In this document: positions 1 to 8,283 of the stretch, piece by piece | Position numbering within the stretch: the first letter of the stretch is position 1 | How the letters are laid out: each line of letters starts with the position of its first letter | Assembly: GCA_021203765.1 (NCBI GenBank) | Contig: JAJQAN010000047.1 | Span: 1-37,602 of the forward strand | Length of the DNA: 37,602 bases | Source: Coriobacteriaceae bacterium | GTDB taxonomy: Bacteria; Actinomycetota; Coriobacteriia; Coriobacteriales; QAMH01 | Reading direction: 5' to 3' | Translations under genes and position numbers: made by a program | The notes under the pieces: generated by a model | Seen by the model: the letters and a program-made list of their open reading frames with translations, nothing else | What the model was told of the DNA's origin: nothing | Database searches by the model: none

Positions 1-172
1 CGAGATAAATGGTCGCCTTCAAAGACAGAACCCGGCTTACAGGCCCGCTTCGCGCCTCCCACAGTTCTCTGCGCGTGTTCTTTTCGTGGGAGACCTCTGC
101 GCATTTTCTTTCCCACGTCTCATTCCCTACACTGAAGATGTCGAGGAATGGTTTCTGTGCAAAAGAAAGGTG

Positions 173-1060
173 ATGATGCGCATGCATGTAACAGCAATTC
201 GTGATTCCAAGACGAAGTACCTTTTGATCGCGGCAGGCCTGCTCTGCCTGTTCGCGGTTGTTCTCCTGCTGCCTCAACAGGCGCAGGCGAAGGGCTTTTC
301 CATAAACAAGATTGCGATGGAGAAGACCGTCACCAAGTACGACGTCAACGGCAACGGCAACAACGACACGGTGGAGTTCACCAAGACAGGGAAATTCAAA
401 GCCAGCGGCGAGACCCTCTACAAGCAACTCATCGTCTCCATCAACGGGACGGAAACCCCCTTGTTCCAACAGACGCATGGGTTTGCGAGCGCCTCTGCCG
501 AACTTGTCACCTTGAAAAACGGTGCACGTTACATATGGCTCACCGGCGCGTATGGCTTGGGATCAGACGACGAGGACATGGATCCGTGGAACATCTTCTA
601 TAAGTGCAACAAGAAGGACAAACTTGTCATCGCCGTCAAATGTGATAAGTATGTTTTGAAGTTCGGTTCGTCCGAGCCAAACAATACGGTACTCGGTGGC
701 AAAGGCAACAAGGTCACCGTGACGGAAAATCTGTCCCTCCCCTTTGATTCCACCCGAGTCCAATTCACCTACAAATACAAGGGCGGCAAGCTCAAGCTCG
801 CTTCCAAGGCAGGCAAGGTGGTCGGATCGGGTACCAGTAAAAAACCCAACAAGGGTAATTTGGTGAAGGCACAGAAGCTGTATGCAAAGCCGATGGCAAA
901 GAAGTCTTCTACGACCTTGGCGAAAAACACCAAGGTCACTTATAAGAAGGTCTATATCTCAAAGAAGGCGCTCCGCGTTCAGGTCAAAAGCTCAACAGGA
1001 AAGACCGGATGGATTCGTTGTGCTAAGAACTCAGAAGAGCCGCTTCTCAGCTACGTGTGA
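173..1060 (+). CDS. secreted Lys-rich protein with signal peptide and C-terminal SH3-like segment
   Basis: ORF 86..1060; ATG at 173 follows gaaagg and places a signal peptide (KTKYLLIAAGLLCLFAVVLLLPQQAQAKG) at the N-terminus; C-terminus 'LYAKPMAKKSSTTLAKNTKVTYKKV..LRVQVKSSTGKTGWI' resembles bacterial SH3. Confidence 0.7.
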   Translation: MMRMHVTAIRDSKTKYLLIAAGLLCLFAVVLLLPQQAQAKGFSINKIAMEKTVTKYDVNGNGNNDTVEFTKTGKFKASGETLYKQLIVSINGTETPLFQQTHGFASASAELVTLKNGARYIWLTGAYGLGSDDEDMDPWNIFYKCNKKDKLVIAVKCDKYVLKFGSSEPNNTVLGGKGNKVTVTENLSLPFDSTRVQFTYKYKGGKLKLASKAGKVVGSGTSKKPNKGNLVKAQKLYAKPMAKKSSTTLAKNTKVTYKKVYISKKALRVQVKSSTGKTGWIRCAKNSEEPLLSYV

Positions 1061-1107
1061 TTTCTCGCTTTTCGCATAGATGCTCCCACCGATTTTATGT
1101 GGGGTAT

Positions 1108-1147
1108 AAAAAAGGCCGCCGGCCATGTGCCGGCGGCCTTTTTTTAT
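1108..1147. terminator. bidirectional rho-independent terminator between convergent genes
   Basis: aaaaaa GGCCGCCGGC catgt GCCGGCGGCC ttttttt: perfect 10 bp stem flanked by A- and T-tracts. Confidence 0.93.
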
Positions 1148-1168
1148 GATGCGATGTGTCTCGTCCCT

Positions 1169-2191
1169 TTAGGCGGTCAGCACCTCGACGTTGCCGTCTT
1201 TGCAGGCGAACACATTGCTCACGCTGAAGTCGACCGCATCTCCGGCCGTCAGGTCGCAGGATGTGTCATGCAAAAAGCTGATCAGCTCCTGATCCCCGTA
1301 ACGTAGCTTGAGTTGGATCGAGTTGCCGCGGAAGGAGACATCGGTCACCTCGCCGCTGAAGACGGGATCGTTCGGGTGCGCCGGCTCGCTGCCCACATAG
1401 ACCGCTTCGGGTCGCACGAGCACCTCGTCGGTTCCCTGCGGCACGGAAAAAGCCTTCAGCAGATCGGCGTTTTCGACCGAGATGTTCTCACCGATGAACT
1501 TGGCGACGAACGGGGTCTCGGGGTGCAGGTAGATCTCCTGCGGTGTGCCGACCTGGTCGACGTGTCCCGAGTTCGTGACGATGATCTCGTCGGCGACCTC
1601 GATCGCCTCGTCTTGGTCATGGGTGACGAAGATGGAGGTGATGCCGACGCGGGCGATCATGTCCTTGAGCCAGCCGCGCAGCTCGGCACGCACCTTGGCA
1701 TCGATGGCGGCGAACGGCTCGTCGAGCAGCAGGATCTTCGGATCGGAGGCTAAGGCGCGGGCGAAGGCGACACGCTGGCGCTGCCCACCGGAAAGCTGGT
1801 TGGGGTAACGCTTCTCGGTGCCGCTCAGGCCGACCAGTTCGATCATGTCCATGACTGTTTTCTTGATCTCCGCCTTCGGGCGCTTCTTCACCTTCAGGCC
1901 GAAGGCGACATTGTCGTAGACCGTCATATAGCGGAACAGGGCGTAGTTTTGGAAGACGAAGCCGATGTTGCGCTTTCCGGCGGGGACGCCGTCGACGCAT
2001 TCCCCGTCGATGTAGATGCTGCCTTCGTCCTGGGTCTCCAGTCCGGCGAGCACCCGCAGGATGGTGGTTTTGCCGCTGCCGCTCGGACCGAGCAGGGCGG
2101 TGAGTTTGCCCTCCTGGATGCCGACCGAGACGTCTTCGATGGCGGCGAACAGGCCGAAACGCTTGGTGATGTTTTCCAGTTCTATATACAT
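1169..2191 (-). CDS. cysA: sulfate/thiosulfate ABC transporter ATP-binding protein
   Basis: Walker A GPSGSGKTT, signature LSGGQRQRVAFARAL, Walker B ILLLDEPFAAID; adjacent to two permeases and a sulfate-binding protein. Confidence 0.93.
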   Translation of the reverse strand: MYIELENITKRFGLFAAIEDVSVGIQEGKLTALLGPSGSGKTTILRVLAGLETQDEGSIYIDGECVDGVPAGKRNIGFVFQNYALFRYMTVYDNVAFGLKVKKRPKAEIKKTVMDMIELVGLSGTEKRYPNQLSGGQRQRVAFARALASDPKILLLDEPFAAIDAKVRAELRGWLKDMIARVGITSIFVTHDQDEAIEVADEIIVTNSGHVDQVGTPQEIYLHPETPFVAKFIGENISVENADLLKAFSVPQGTDEVLVRPEAVYVGSEPAHPNDPVFSGEVTDVSFRGNSIQLKLRYGDQELISFLHDTSCDLTAGDAVDFSVSNVFACKDGNVEVLTA

Positions 2192-2198
2192 GGTCCCG

Positions 2199-3233
2199 TT
2201 ACTCCTTCGCAGTCGTGGCGCTTGCCGTTGCCGGTGTGCTCGTCGGAGGAGGCGAATCCTCGGCTGCCACCGTCTGAGGCTCCTGGCGCTCCTTCTTCCG
2301 CCTGCCCCGCCGCTTTTTCGTTATCTCCGCGTTCTGGTCGTTTTCCGTCTCCTTGCCGCCCCGGTATTCCACGTAGGAGCGGATGAAGAGGATGATGATA
2401 GCAAAGACGACCAGCAATGAGGAGACGGCGAAGGCTGCCGAATACTGATACTCGTTATAGAGAGTTTCGATATAGAGCGGCATGGTCAGGGTGATGCCGC
2501 GCAGGTTCCCGGAGACGACCGAGACGGCGCCGAATTCACCGAGTGCACGAGCCGCGCACAGGACGATGCCGTAGAGCAGGGCCCACTTGATGTGGGGGAG
2601 GGTGACCCGGCGGAAGATGGTGAAGAACTTCGCACCCATCAAGGCGGCAGCCTCTTCCTCGTCGGTGCCCTGACCGAGCATGACGGGGATGAGTTCGCGG
2701 CTCACGAAGGGGAAGGTCACAAAGACGGTGACGAGTATGATGGCTGGCACGGCGAAGATGATCTGGATGCCGAGCGCCTGCTCCACCCCGTAGATCGGGC
2801 TGGTACGCCCGTAGGTCAGGATGTAGATGAGGCCGACGATGACGGGGGAGACGGACATCGGCAGGTCGATGAGGGTCATCAGAACCCGTCGCCCGTGGAA
2901 CTTGAACTTGGTGATGCACCAGGCGGCGAACAGGCCGAAGATCGTGTTGAGGAGCACGGATACGAGGCCGGCGAGAAGCGTCAGCCGGATGGCGTCGAGC
3001 GCGTACGGCTCGGTGATGGCGGCGGTGAAGGCGGAGATGCCCTGTCCGAAAGCCTGCACCAACACGTAGATGAGCGGCAGGACGAGCAGGAGCGCCACAT
3101 AGACGATGCCGAGGACGATCAGGACGACCTTGATGGGGTCACGCTGCTTCTTGCGCTTGGCCTTGGCGATGTCCTCGCTGCTGGTGATCTCCACTTCGGG
3201 GTTTGTCTTGCGTATATCTTGGGCTGCTGACAT
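2199..3233 (-). CDS. cysW: sulfate ABC transporter permease with basic/Pro-rich C-terminal extension
   Basis: Binding-protein-dependent permease; EEAAALMGAKFFTIFRRVTLPHIKWALLYG loop; 'LGEFGAVSVVSGNLRG' typical of CysW. Confidence 0.9.
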   Translation of the reverse strand: MSAAQDIRKTNPEVEITSSEDIAKAKRKKQRDPIKVVLIVLGIVYVALLLVLPLIYVLVQAFGQGISAFTAAITEPYALDAIRLTLLAGLVSVLLNTIFGLFAAWCITKFKFHGRRVLMTLIDLPMSVSPVIVGLIYILTYGRTSPIYGVEQALGIQIIFAVPAIILVTVFVTFPFVSRELIPVMLGQGTDEEEAAALMGAKFFTIFRRVTLPHIKWALLYGIVLCAARALGEFGAVSVVSGNLRGITLTMPLYIETLYNEYQYSAAFAVSSLLVVFAIIILFIRSYVEYRGGKETENDQNAEITKKRRGRRKKERQEPQTVAAEDSPPPTSTPATASATTAKE

Positions 3234-3239
3234 GGCCGA

Positions 3240-4106
3240 TCACCCCTGTGTCTTTCTGGATGCGCGCGTCTGCACGGCGTTCATCGCAAAGAGCACGACG
3301 AAGGAAACGATAAGCAGGACCAGTGCAAGCGCGGTCGCTTCGGCGTAGTCGTATTCCTGCAGCTGCGACATGATGAGCAGGGGAGTGATCTCCGTTTGGA
3401 AGGGCGTGTTGCCTGCGATGAAGATGACACTGCCGTATTCGCCGAGGCAGCGGGCGAACGACAGGCCGGCGCCTGCGAGCAGGGCCGGACGTATTTCGGG
3501 GAGGAGCAGGGAGAAGAAGGTGCGGATACGGCCCGCGCCGAGCATCTCCGATGCCTCTTCGGTCTGATAGTCGATCTTTTCGAGCACCGGCTGCACCGAG
3601 CGGACGACGAAGGGGAAGCCGACGAAGGTCAACGCGATGATGATGCCGATGCGGGTGTAGGCGATGTCGATGCCCCAGTTGGCGAATATCGAGCCGACCC
3701 AGCCGGTGTCGACGGTCAGGGCCGTCAGAGACAGACCTGCGATGGCCGTCGGCAGTGCGAACGGCAGCTCGATGAGGCCGTCGAGGATGCGCTTCCCGGG
3801 AAACGAGTAGCGCACGAGCACCCAGGCGAGGACCGTTCCCATCACGGCGTTGATAAGCGTTGCGATCAAGGCACAGCTGAGGGATACCGCATAGCTTGCC
3901 AGGGCACGTGACGAGGTGATGGTTTTGATGAAGTCCTCGAAGGTGAGGTTGAGGGTGCTCCATATCAGGAATCCGAGTGGGATGAGCACGATGATGCAGA
4001 GCAGCGTCACGGTGATGCCGAATGATATACCGAAGCCGGGGATGACCCGGTTTGCCCGCGCGTGCGAACGCGTGCTCGCCTTCTGATTACTCATTGATGC
4101 CCCCAT
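3240..4106 (-). CDS. cysT: sulfate ABC transporter permease
   Basis: CysT/CysU-like: 'LPFALPTAIAGLSLTAL', 'CLGEYGSVIFIAGNTPFQTEITPLLI'. ATG at 4094 is an alternative start preceded by GGGGG. Confidence 0.9.
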   Translation of the reverse strand: MGASMSNQKASTRSHARANRVIPGFGISFGITVTLLCIIVLIPLGFLIWSTLNLTFEDFIKTITSSRALASYAVSLSCALIATLINAVMGTVLAWVLVRYSFPGKRILDGLIELPFALPTAIAGLSLTALTVDTGWVGSIFANWGIDIAYTRIGIIIALTFVGFPFVVRSVQPVLEKIDYQTEEASEMLGAGRIRTFFSLLLPEIRPALLAGAGLSFARCLGEYGSVIFIAGNTPFQTEITPLLIMSQLQEYDYAEATALALVLLIVSFVVLFAMNAVQTRASRKTQG

Positions 4107-4115
4107 ATATCATCG

Positions 4116-4150
4116 AAAAGGCGTGCCGATCTGAAATCGACACGCCTTTA
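4116..4150 (-). promoter_or_regulatory. intra-operon hairpin between sbp and cysT (possible attenuator or processing/stability element)
   Basis: Minus-strand read: AAAGGCGTG-T-CGAT-ttcag-ATCG-G-CACGCCTTTT; a 14 bp stem if the T/G pair is counted as U-G wobble; sits just upstream of cysT. Confidence 0.7.
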
Positions 4151-4234
4151 CATGTACGGAACGCACCGACGATATCGGCACGCCCCGCCTTACCTACGTA
4201 CAAAAACTGCGGTCTTGCCTAAACGGCCCTGCTG

Positions 4235-5311
4235 TTAGCTGAGGTCGCCTTCGTAGATCTGGTCGAACTGGCCACCGTCGTCGAAGTAGTACTCCTGCGC
4301 TTCCTTCCAGCCACCGAAGTCGTCGATGGTGACGAGCTTGATGCTCAGATCGAAGGTGTCGGAGAACTTCTGGAGGATCTCCTCGTTGGAAGGACGGTAG
4401 TAATACTCGCCGCCGAGTTCCTGTCCCTCATCGGAGTAGAGGTAGTTGATGTACTCCTCGGCTACCGAACGGGTGCCGCGCTTGTCGACGACCTCGTCGA
4501 CGACGGCCGCTGAGGGCAGGCATTTGATCGAAACGCTCGGGATGACGATGTCGTACTCGTCCGGGTACTCGTCACAGGACTGGAAGGCCTCGTTCTCCCA
4601 CGCGACGAGGACGTCGCCCTGGCCGTTTTCGACGAACGTGGTTGTGGAACCGCGTGCGCCGGAGTCGAGTGCGACGACGTTGGCGAACATGTCATGCAAA
4701 AACTGCAGGCATTGATCCTCGTCGTTGTTGTATTGTTCCTGGGCCCAGGCCAGTGCTGCCAGATAGTTCCAGCGGGCACCTCCGGAGGTCTTGGGATTCG
4801 GTGTTACGACGCCGACGCCCTCGTTTGCCAGGTCTCCCCAGTCTTGGATGTTCTTGGGATTGCCCTTGCGGACCAAAAAGACGATCGTGGAGGTGTACGG
4901 GGAGGAACTGTTCGGGAACTTGTCGATCCAGCCCTCCTTGATGACGCCGGCGTCCACGATCGAGTTGACGTCTGCCTCGAGCGCGAGCGTGACGACGTCT
5001 GCCTCGAGTCCCTGTGCGACCGCAAGCGCTTGGGAGCCCGATCCGCCGTGGGACTGCGTGACCGAGACATCCTGTCCCGACTGTTCCTTCCAGTGGGGGA
5101 TGAAGATCTCGTTGTAGGCTTCGTAGAGTTCGCGGGTCGGATCGTAGGAGACGTTCGTGATTTCGGAGCTTTCGGTCATGCTGGCGTCGCCGCCGGCGGC
5201 CTCCTCCTCAGTCGTCTCATCCTCTCCGCAGCCGCTCATTCCGAGCATCGCCCCTGCTGAGAGGGCCGCGCCCATGCCGACTACCTGTCTGCGAGAAAAA
5301 GACTTGCTCAT
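4235..5311 (-). CDS. sbp: sulfate-binding lipoprotein (periplasmic binding protein)
   Basis: ORF 4235..5437; ATG at 5311 preceded by gaaagaaggt; N-terminus MSKSFSRRQVVGMGAALSAGAMLGMSGCG with lipobox-like Cys; body matches sulfate-binding proteins ('VVTPNPKTSGGARWNYLAALAWA'). Confidence 0.92.
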   Translation of the reverse strand: MSKSFSRRQVVGMGAALSAGAMLGMSGCGEDETTEEEAAGGDASMTESSEITNVSYDPTRELYEAYNEIFIPHWKEQSGQDVSVTQSHGGSGSQALAVAQGLEADVVTLALEADVNSIVDAGVIKEGWIDKFPNSSSPYTSTIVFLVRKGNPKNIQDWGDLANEGVGVVTPNPKTSGGARWNYLAALAWAQEQYNNDEDQCLQFLHDMFANVVALDSGARGSTTTFVENGQGDVLVAWENEAFQSCDEYPDEYDIVIPSVSIKCLPSAAVVDEVVDKRGTRSVAEEYINYLYSDEGQELGGEYYYRPSNEEILQKFSDTFDLSIKLVTIDDFGGWKEAQEYYFDDGGQFDQIYEGDLS

Positions 5312-5436
5312 GACATACCTTCTTTCATCGGTGTTGCCGTCCTGCCCCGGACGGATTCGCCAGATGGCGGGGACAGCCCGTCCGAAGTGCTGTGGGTATT
5401 CTAGAAAAGGGTATGCACGAATGCGAGCATTTTTCA

Positions 5437-5450
5437 TGAAAACGATTGCA
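5437..5450. promoter_or_regulatory. LacI-type operator, proximal to sbp
   Basis: tgaaaacgattgca, one core change from tgaaaacgtttaca; abuts a minus-strand -10-like TATTAT (5455..5450). Confidence 0.6.
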
Positions 5451-5472
5451 TAATAAGGGCGTGGAAGAGGAA

Positions 5473-5505
5473 GTACTCAGGTGAATGAGTGGCGGTGATG
5501 AGTAC
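5473..5505. promoter_or_regulatory. inverted repeat GTACTCA / TGAGTAC between the two LacI operators
   Basis: 7 bp arms at 5473-5479 and 5499-5505. Confidence 0.4.
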
Positions 5506-5551
5506 CAATCCATAGTATGTTCACAAATCAGCCTTCTTCGTCTACAATCGA

Positions 5552-5565
5552 TGAAAACGTTTACA
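5552..5565. promoter_or_regulatory. LacI-family operator, proximal to regulator gene
   Basis: tgaaaacgtttaca, matching the AAACGTTT-centred LacI/GalR-type operator; 71 nt upstream of the regulator start. Confidence 0.75.
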
Positions 5566-5635
5566 AAACCGACGTGTTTGGGACTGGTCGGCAAACACGC
5601 CACAAAGCAGGCGTTTTGAGGAGGTAGAGACATAT

Positions 5636-6706
5636 ATGTCGATGAAGGAGATCGCAGATCGGGTCGGCGTGTCGGTGGCGACGGTCTCGCGCGTGCTGAA
5701 CGACCCCGATCACCGCTGTGCGTACCGGGACGAGATCCTGCAGGTGGCGCAGGATCTGAACTATGCGCCCAACGCCGCCGCCCGCAATCTCAAGTTGGGT
5801 GTGCGCGACGAGGAGGACACGAAGTTCCTCGCGATACTGATGACCCGGGCCGATGCCGCCGGCGTCGATCCGTTCTTCACCGAGCTCATCCGGTGCGTCG
5901 AATCCGAGATACACCGGACGGCGTGCATCCTCACGAAGGTGGTCTACCGCTCGATCTTTTCCGACGACCGCACCTGCGATGCCTCCGACGTGCAGGCTTT
6001 GGTCGACGAGGTCACCTCCGCCGACGGCCACAAGCCGGACGGCATCATCATCGTCGGAAAATGCGCTCCGCTGGCGCTCGAACAGCTCTCCCAGCACATC
6101 GCCGGCATCGTCTCCATCAACCGTAACTCGGCCAACTACCTGGTCGACGAGGTACACTGCGACGGGCGCAGAATTGCGGAGCTTGCCTGCGAGTACCTGA
6201 TCGGTCTCGGGCACACGCAGATCGGATATGTCGGGGCAGTCCATTCGGAGACACGCTACGAGGGTTTTGAGACGACGATCAGAGCCCATGGCTTGCAGAT
6301 CGATGAGGATAACGTCTGCGAGGTGGGGCTTTCGGAGGCGGAAGGCTTCGAGGCGATGGAGAAGATCAAATCATCTCCGAATCCGCCCACCGGCATCTAC
6401 TGTGCAAACGACATCATCGCGGTCGGACTGCTGAAGTATCTCTGGCAGCATCGCAACCAGGGTTACAATCCGTCCGTCATCGCAAGTGATGACATAGAGG
6501 AAAGTCAGAACACCAAACCGATGCTGACGACCGTACATCTCCCTCGTGAGGAGATGGCGCGCTTTGCGCTGCGTCTGCTCGTCGACCGCATCGACGGCGG
6601 ACATCAGTCGGTGGTCAAGCTGCAGGTGGAAGGCTCGCTCATGGAACGTTGCTCGTGTGCCGCCCCGGAGGAGACGGGGGAGCGGCTGCATGTAACACGT
6701 CCATAA
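5636..6706 (+). CDS. LacI-family transcriptional regulator
   Basis: N-terminal HTH MKEIADRVGVSVATVSRVLNDPDHR..YRDEILQVAQDLNYAPNAAARNLK and periplasmic-binding-like domain; preceded by gaggag. Confidence 0.95.
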   Translation: MSMKEIADRVGVSVATVSRVLNDPDHRCAYRDEILQVAQDLNYAPNAAARNLKLGVRDEEDTKFLAILMTRADAAGVDPFFTELIRCVESEIHRTACILTKVVYRSIFSDDRTCDASDVQALVDEVTSADGHKPDGIIIVGKCAPLALEQLSQHIAGIVSINRNSANYLVDEVHCDGRRIAELACEYLIGLGHTQIGYVGAVHSETRYEGFETTIRAHGLQIDEDNVCEVGLSEAEGFEAMEKIKSSPNPPTGIYCANDIIAVGLLKYLWQHRNQGYNPSVIASDDIEESQNTKPMLTTVHLPREEMARFALRLLVDRIDGGHQSVVKLQVEGSLMERCSCAAPEETGERLHVTRP

Positions 6707-6708
6707 AT

Positions 6709-6742
6709 GCAAACAGGCGACCCATACGGGCCGCCTGTTTGC
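6709..6742. terminator. hairpin between convergent lacI-family and hsp20 genes, probable terminator
   Basis: GCAAACAGGCG (6709-6719) ... CGCCTGTTTGC (6732-6742), perfect 11 bp arms; no long T-tract. Confidence 0.6.
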
Positions 6743-6814
6743 GAAAGGTGGGAGGGAAATGGGTCGAGTCGCTGTTCTTACGTTCTATCTTCCTCCGTTA
6801 CGCATGATGAGCGC

Positions 6815-7240
6815 TTAGCTGATGCTGATGCTCTTCTTCTCTTCGGGCTGCGGTTGCTCGATCTTCGGAATATCGAGCTTGAGGATCCCGTCTTCGAATT
6901 TCGCCTCGATGGCGTCCTCCTCGATTTCGTCCCCGACGTAGAAGCTGCGGCTGCATTTGCCTTCGAAGCGCTCCTTGCGCAGGTAGGTTCCCTTCTCATC
7001 GCTGTCCTCGTTGGACGAGGAGGTCTCGGCGCTGACCGTCAGATAGCCGTCGGCGATCTCCGCCTTGATGTCTTCCTTCTTGAAGCCCGGAAGCTCGATG
7101 TCCAGTTCGAACTTGCTGTCGCTTTCCTTGATGTTCGTCTTCATGAGCGAGCTGGTGCTCTTGGTGCTCTCCATGGGGAAGAGCGAGAAGTCGAACGGAT
7201 CGAGGAACCTCCGTGTATTCCGCGGTGCTAATGTTGGCAT
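6815..7240 (-). CDS. Hsp20/alpha-crystallin small heat shock protein
   Basis: FELDIELPGFKKEDIKAEIADGYLTVSAE...YLRKERFEGKCSRSFYVGDEIEEDAIEAKFEDGILKLDIPK; ATG at 7240 is 9 nt from aaggag (ORF track start 7249). Confidence 0.95.
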   Translation of the reverse strand: MPTLAPRNTRRFLDPFDFSLFPMESTKSTSSLMKTNIKESDSKFELDIELPGFKKEDIKAEIADGYLTVSAETSSSNEDSDEKGTYLRKERFEGKCSRSFYVGDEIEEDAIEAKFEDGILKLDIPKIEQPQPEEKKSISIS

Positions 7241-7348
7241 ACGAATCATCTCCTTTTTTCTATCGCTCGGACGCTGCCTGTTGCAGGTCCTTGTTCTGTA
7301 TGTCTGGTATACGTTTTACGCTCGTGAAGGCGGTCGGTCAATATGAAA

Positions 7349-7394
7349 TCTATAATGGTTGCCTTCCTGTAATCTAAGTCGATATGACTTAGAT
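7349..7394 (-). promoter_or_regulatory. putative hsp20 promoter overlapping a 9 bp perfect inverted repeat
   Basis: ATCTAAGTC gatat GACTTAGAT (7372-7394); on the minus strand TTAGAT (-35-like) - 17 nt - TATAGA (-10-like, 7354..7349). Confidence 0.5.
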
Positions 7395-7438
7395 ATTATG
7401 CGATTCATAGACATAGAACCGCTTGCAATCTAGGATGA

Positions 7439-7493
7439 GTATTACGAATTCCTGTTTCTTCATACCGTTTGCCGAAAACTGGTATTACGAATT
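7439..7493. repeat. 12 bp direct repeat gtattacgaatt x2
   Basis: Identical copies at 7439-7450 and 7482-7493. Confidence 0.75.
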
Positions 7494-7564
7494 TACAGAA
7501 AGTATTATCATCAGCGCAGCGGCACCGGCTGACGTGGTGCAACAGGCAAGAGAAAGGTGTAGGT

Positions 7565-7978
7565 ATGGCTTGCTTTTTGGTGAGCGGGGCGGAAGGCGTC
7601 GCGGTTACGGCGGTCCGTTCTGCGGTAAAGAAGCACGAAATCGAAGAGGGTGTCGTCGACGAACACGGAAAGCAGATCACCGATCCCGCCGAGGACGGTT
7701 TCTGCTGGACGCGTAAGCTCTCCTGGCTCATGAACATGCTCTGGGGCGGTGCGCTGCTGCTGCTCATCGAGCACATCTGGCATGGGGAGGTCGTTCCCTG
7801 GTTCCCGTTCTTGACGGCGATGTCGACGCCGTCGGAGATACCGGCCATGCTCTTCGAGATGGCAACGGTCGGGGTCGCCATGGCGGTTCTTGTCACAGCC
7901 GTCTGGGGCTGCGTGACGCTGGTGGCCGATTTCGCCGTCAAGCATTCTAAGCGTCGCGTCGGAATCGAGGAAGCCTAA
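7565..7978 (+). CDS. conserved hypothetical membrane protein (first of a pair)
   Basis: ATG at 7565 after agaaaggtgt; MACFLVSGAEGVAVTAV..., central 'LSWLMNMLWGGALLLLIEHIWHGEVVPWFPFLTA'. Confidence 0.8.
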   Translation: MACFLVSGAEGVAVTAVRSAVKKHEIEEGVVDEHGKQITDPAEDGFCWTRKLSWLMNMLWGGALLLLIEHIWHGEVVPWFPFLTAMSTPSEIPAMLFEMATVGVAMAVLVTAVWGCVTLVADFAVKHSKRRVGIEEA

Positions 7979-7980
7979 AG

Positions 7981-8283
7981 GTGACGCTCATCATCACGGC
8001 GGCGGCTGCCGTCGTCGCGACCGTTGTTTGGTTCGTTTTACTGCCAAACAACAAGTTCCGCATCGGGGTGCTGGCCCTCATCTACTGGGCCGCATCCCTG
8101 ATGTGGTGTGTCGACGGTTTTGCCAATCTGTTTGCCGGCGAGCCGTTCATCGAGCTGCACGATTCAGCTGTCATGTCCGACGATGCCCTCCTCGGAGGGA
8201 TCGTCGTCCTTATCGGCCTGATTGTCTGGGTGGTCTACCTGATCGTCCGTGGTCTCAGGCACACAAGTCCGAAAACTCCATAA
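7981..8283 (+). CDS. hypothetical small membrane protein (second of a pair)
   Basis: GTG start immediately after the upstream stop; about three hydrophobic segments; 3' end overlaps the convergent thioesterase gene. Confidence 0.75.
   Translation: MTLIITAAAAVVATVVWFVLLPNNKFRIGVLALIYWAASLMWCVDGFANLFAGEPFIELHDSAVMSDDALLGGIVVLIGLIVWVVYLIVRGLRHTSPKTP

Noticed and set aside
5591-5618. Imperfect dyad caaacacgcc...ggcgttttg just before the LacI-family gene
   Set aside because: Requires a 1-nt bulge and short arms; may be a leader hairpin but too weak to call.
7372-7394. CIRCE or canonical HAIR element upstream of hsp20
   Set aside because: Arm sequences and spacer lengths do not match either consensus.
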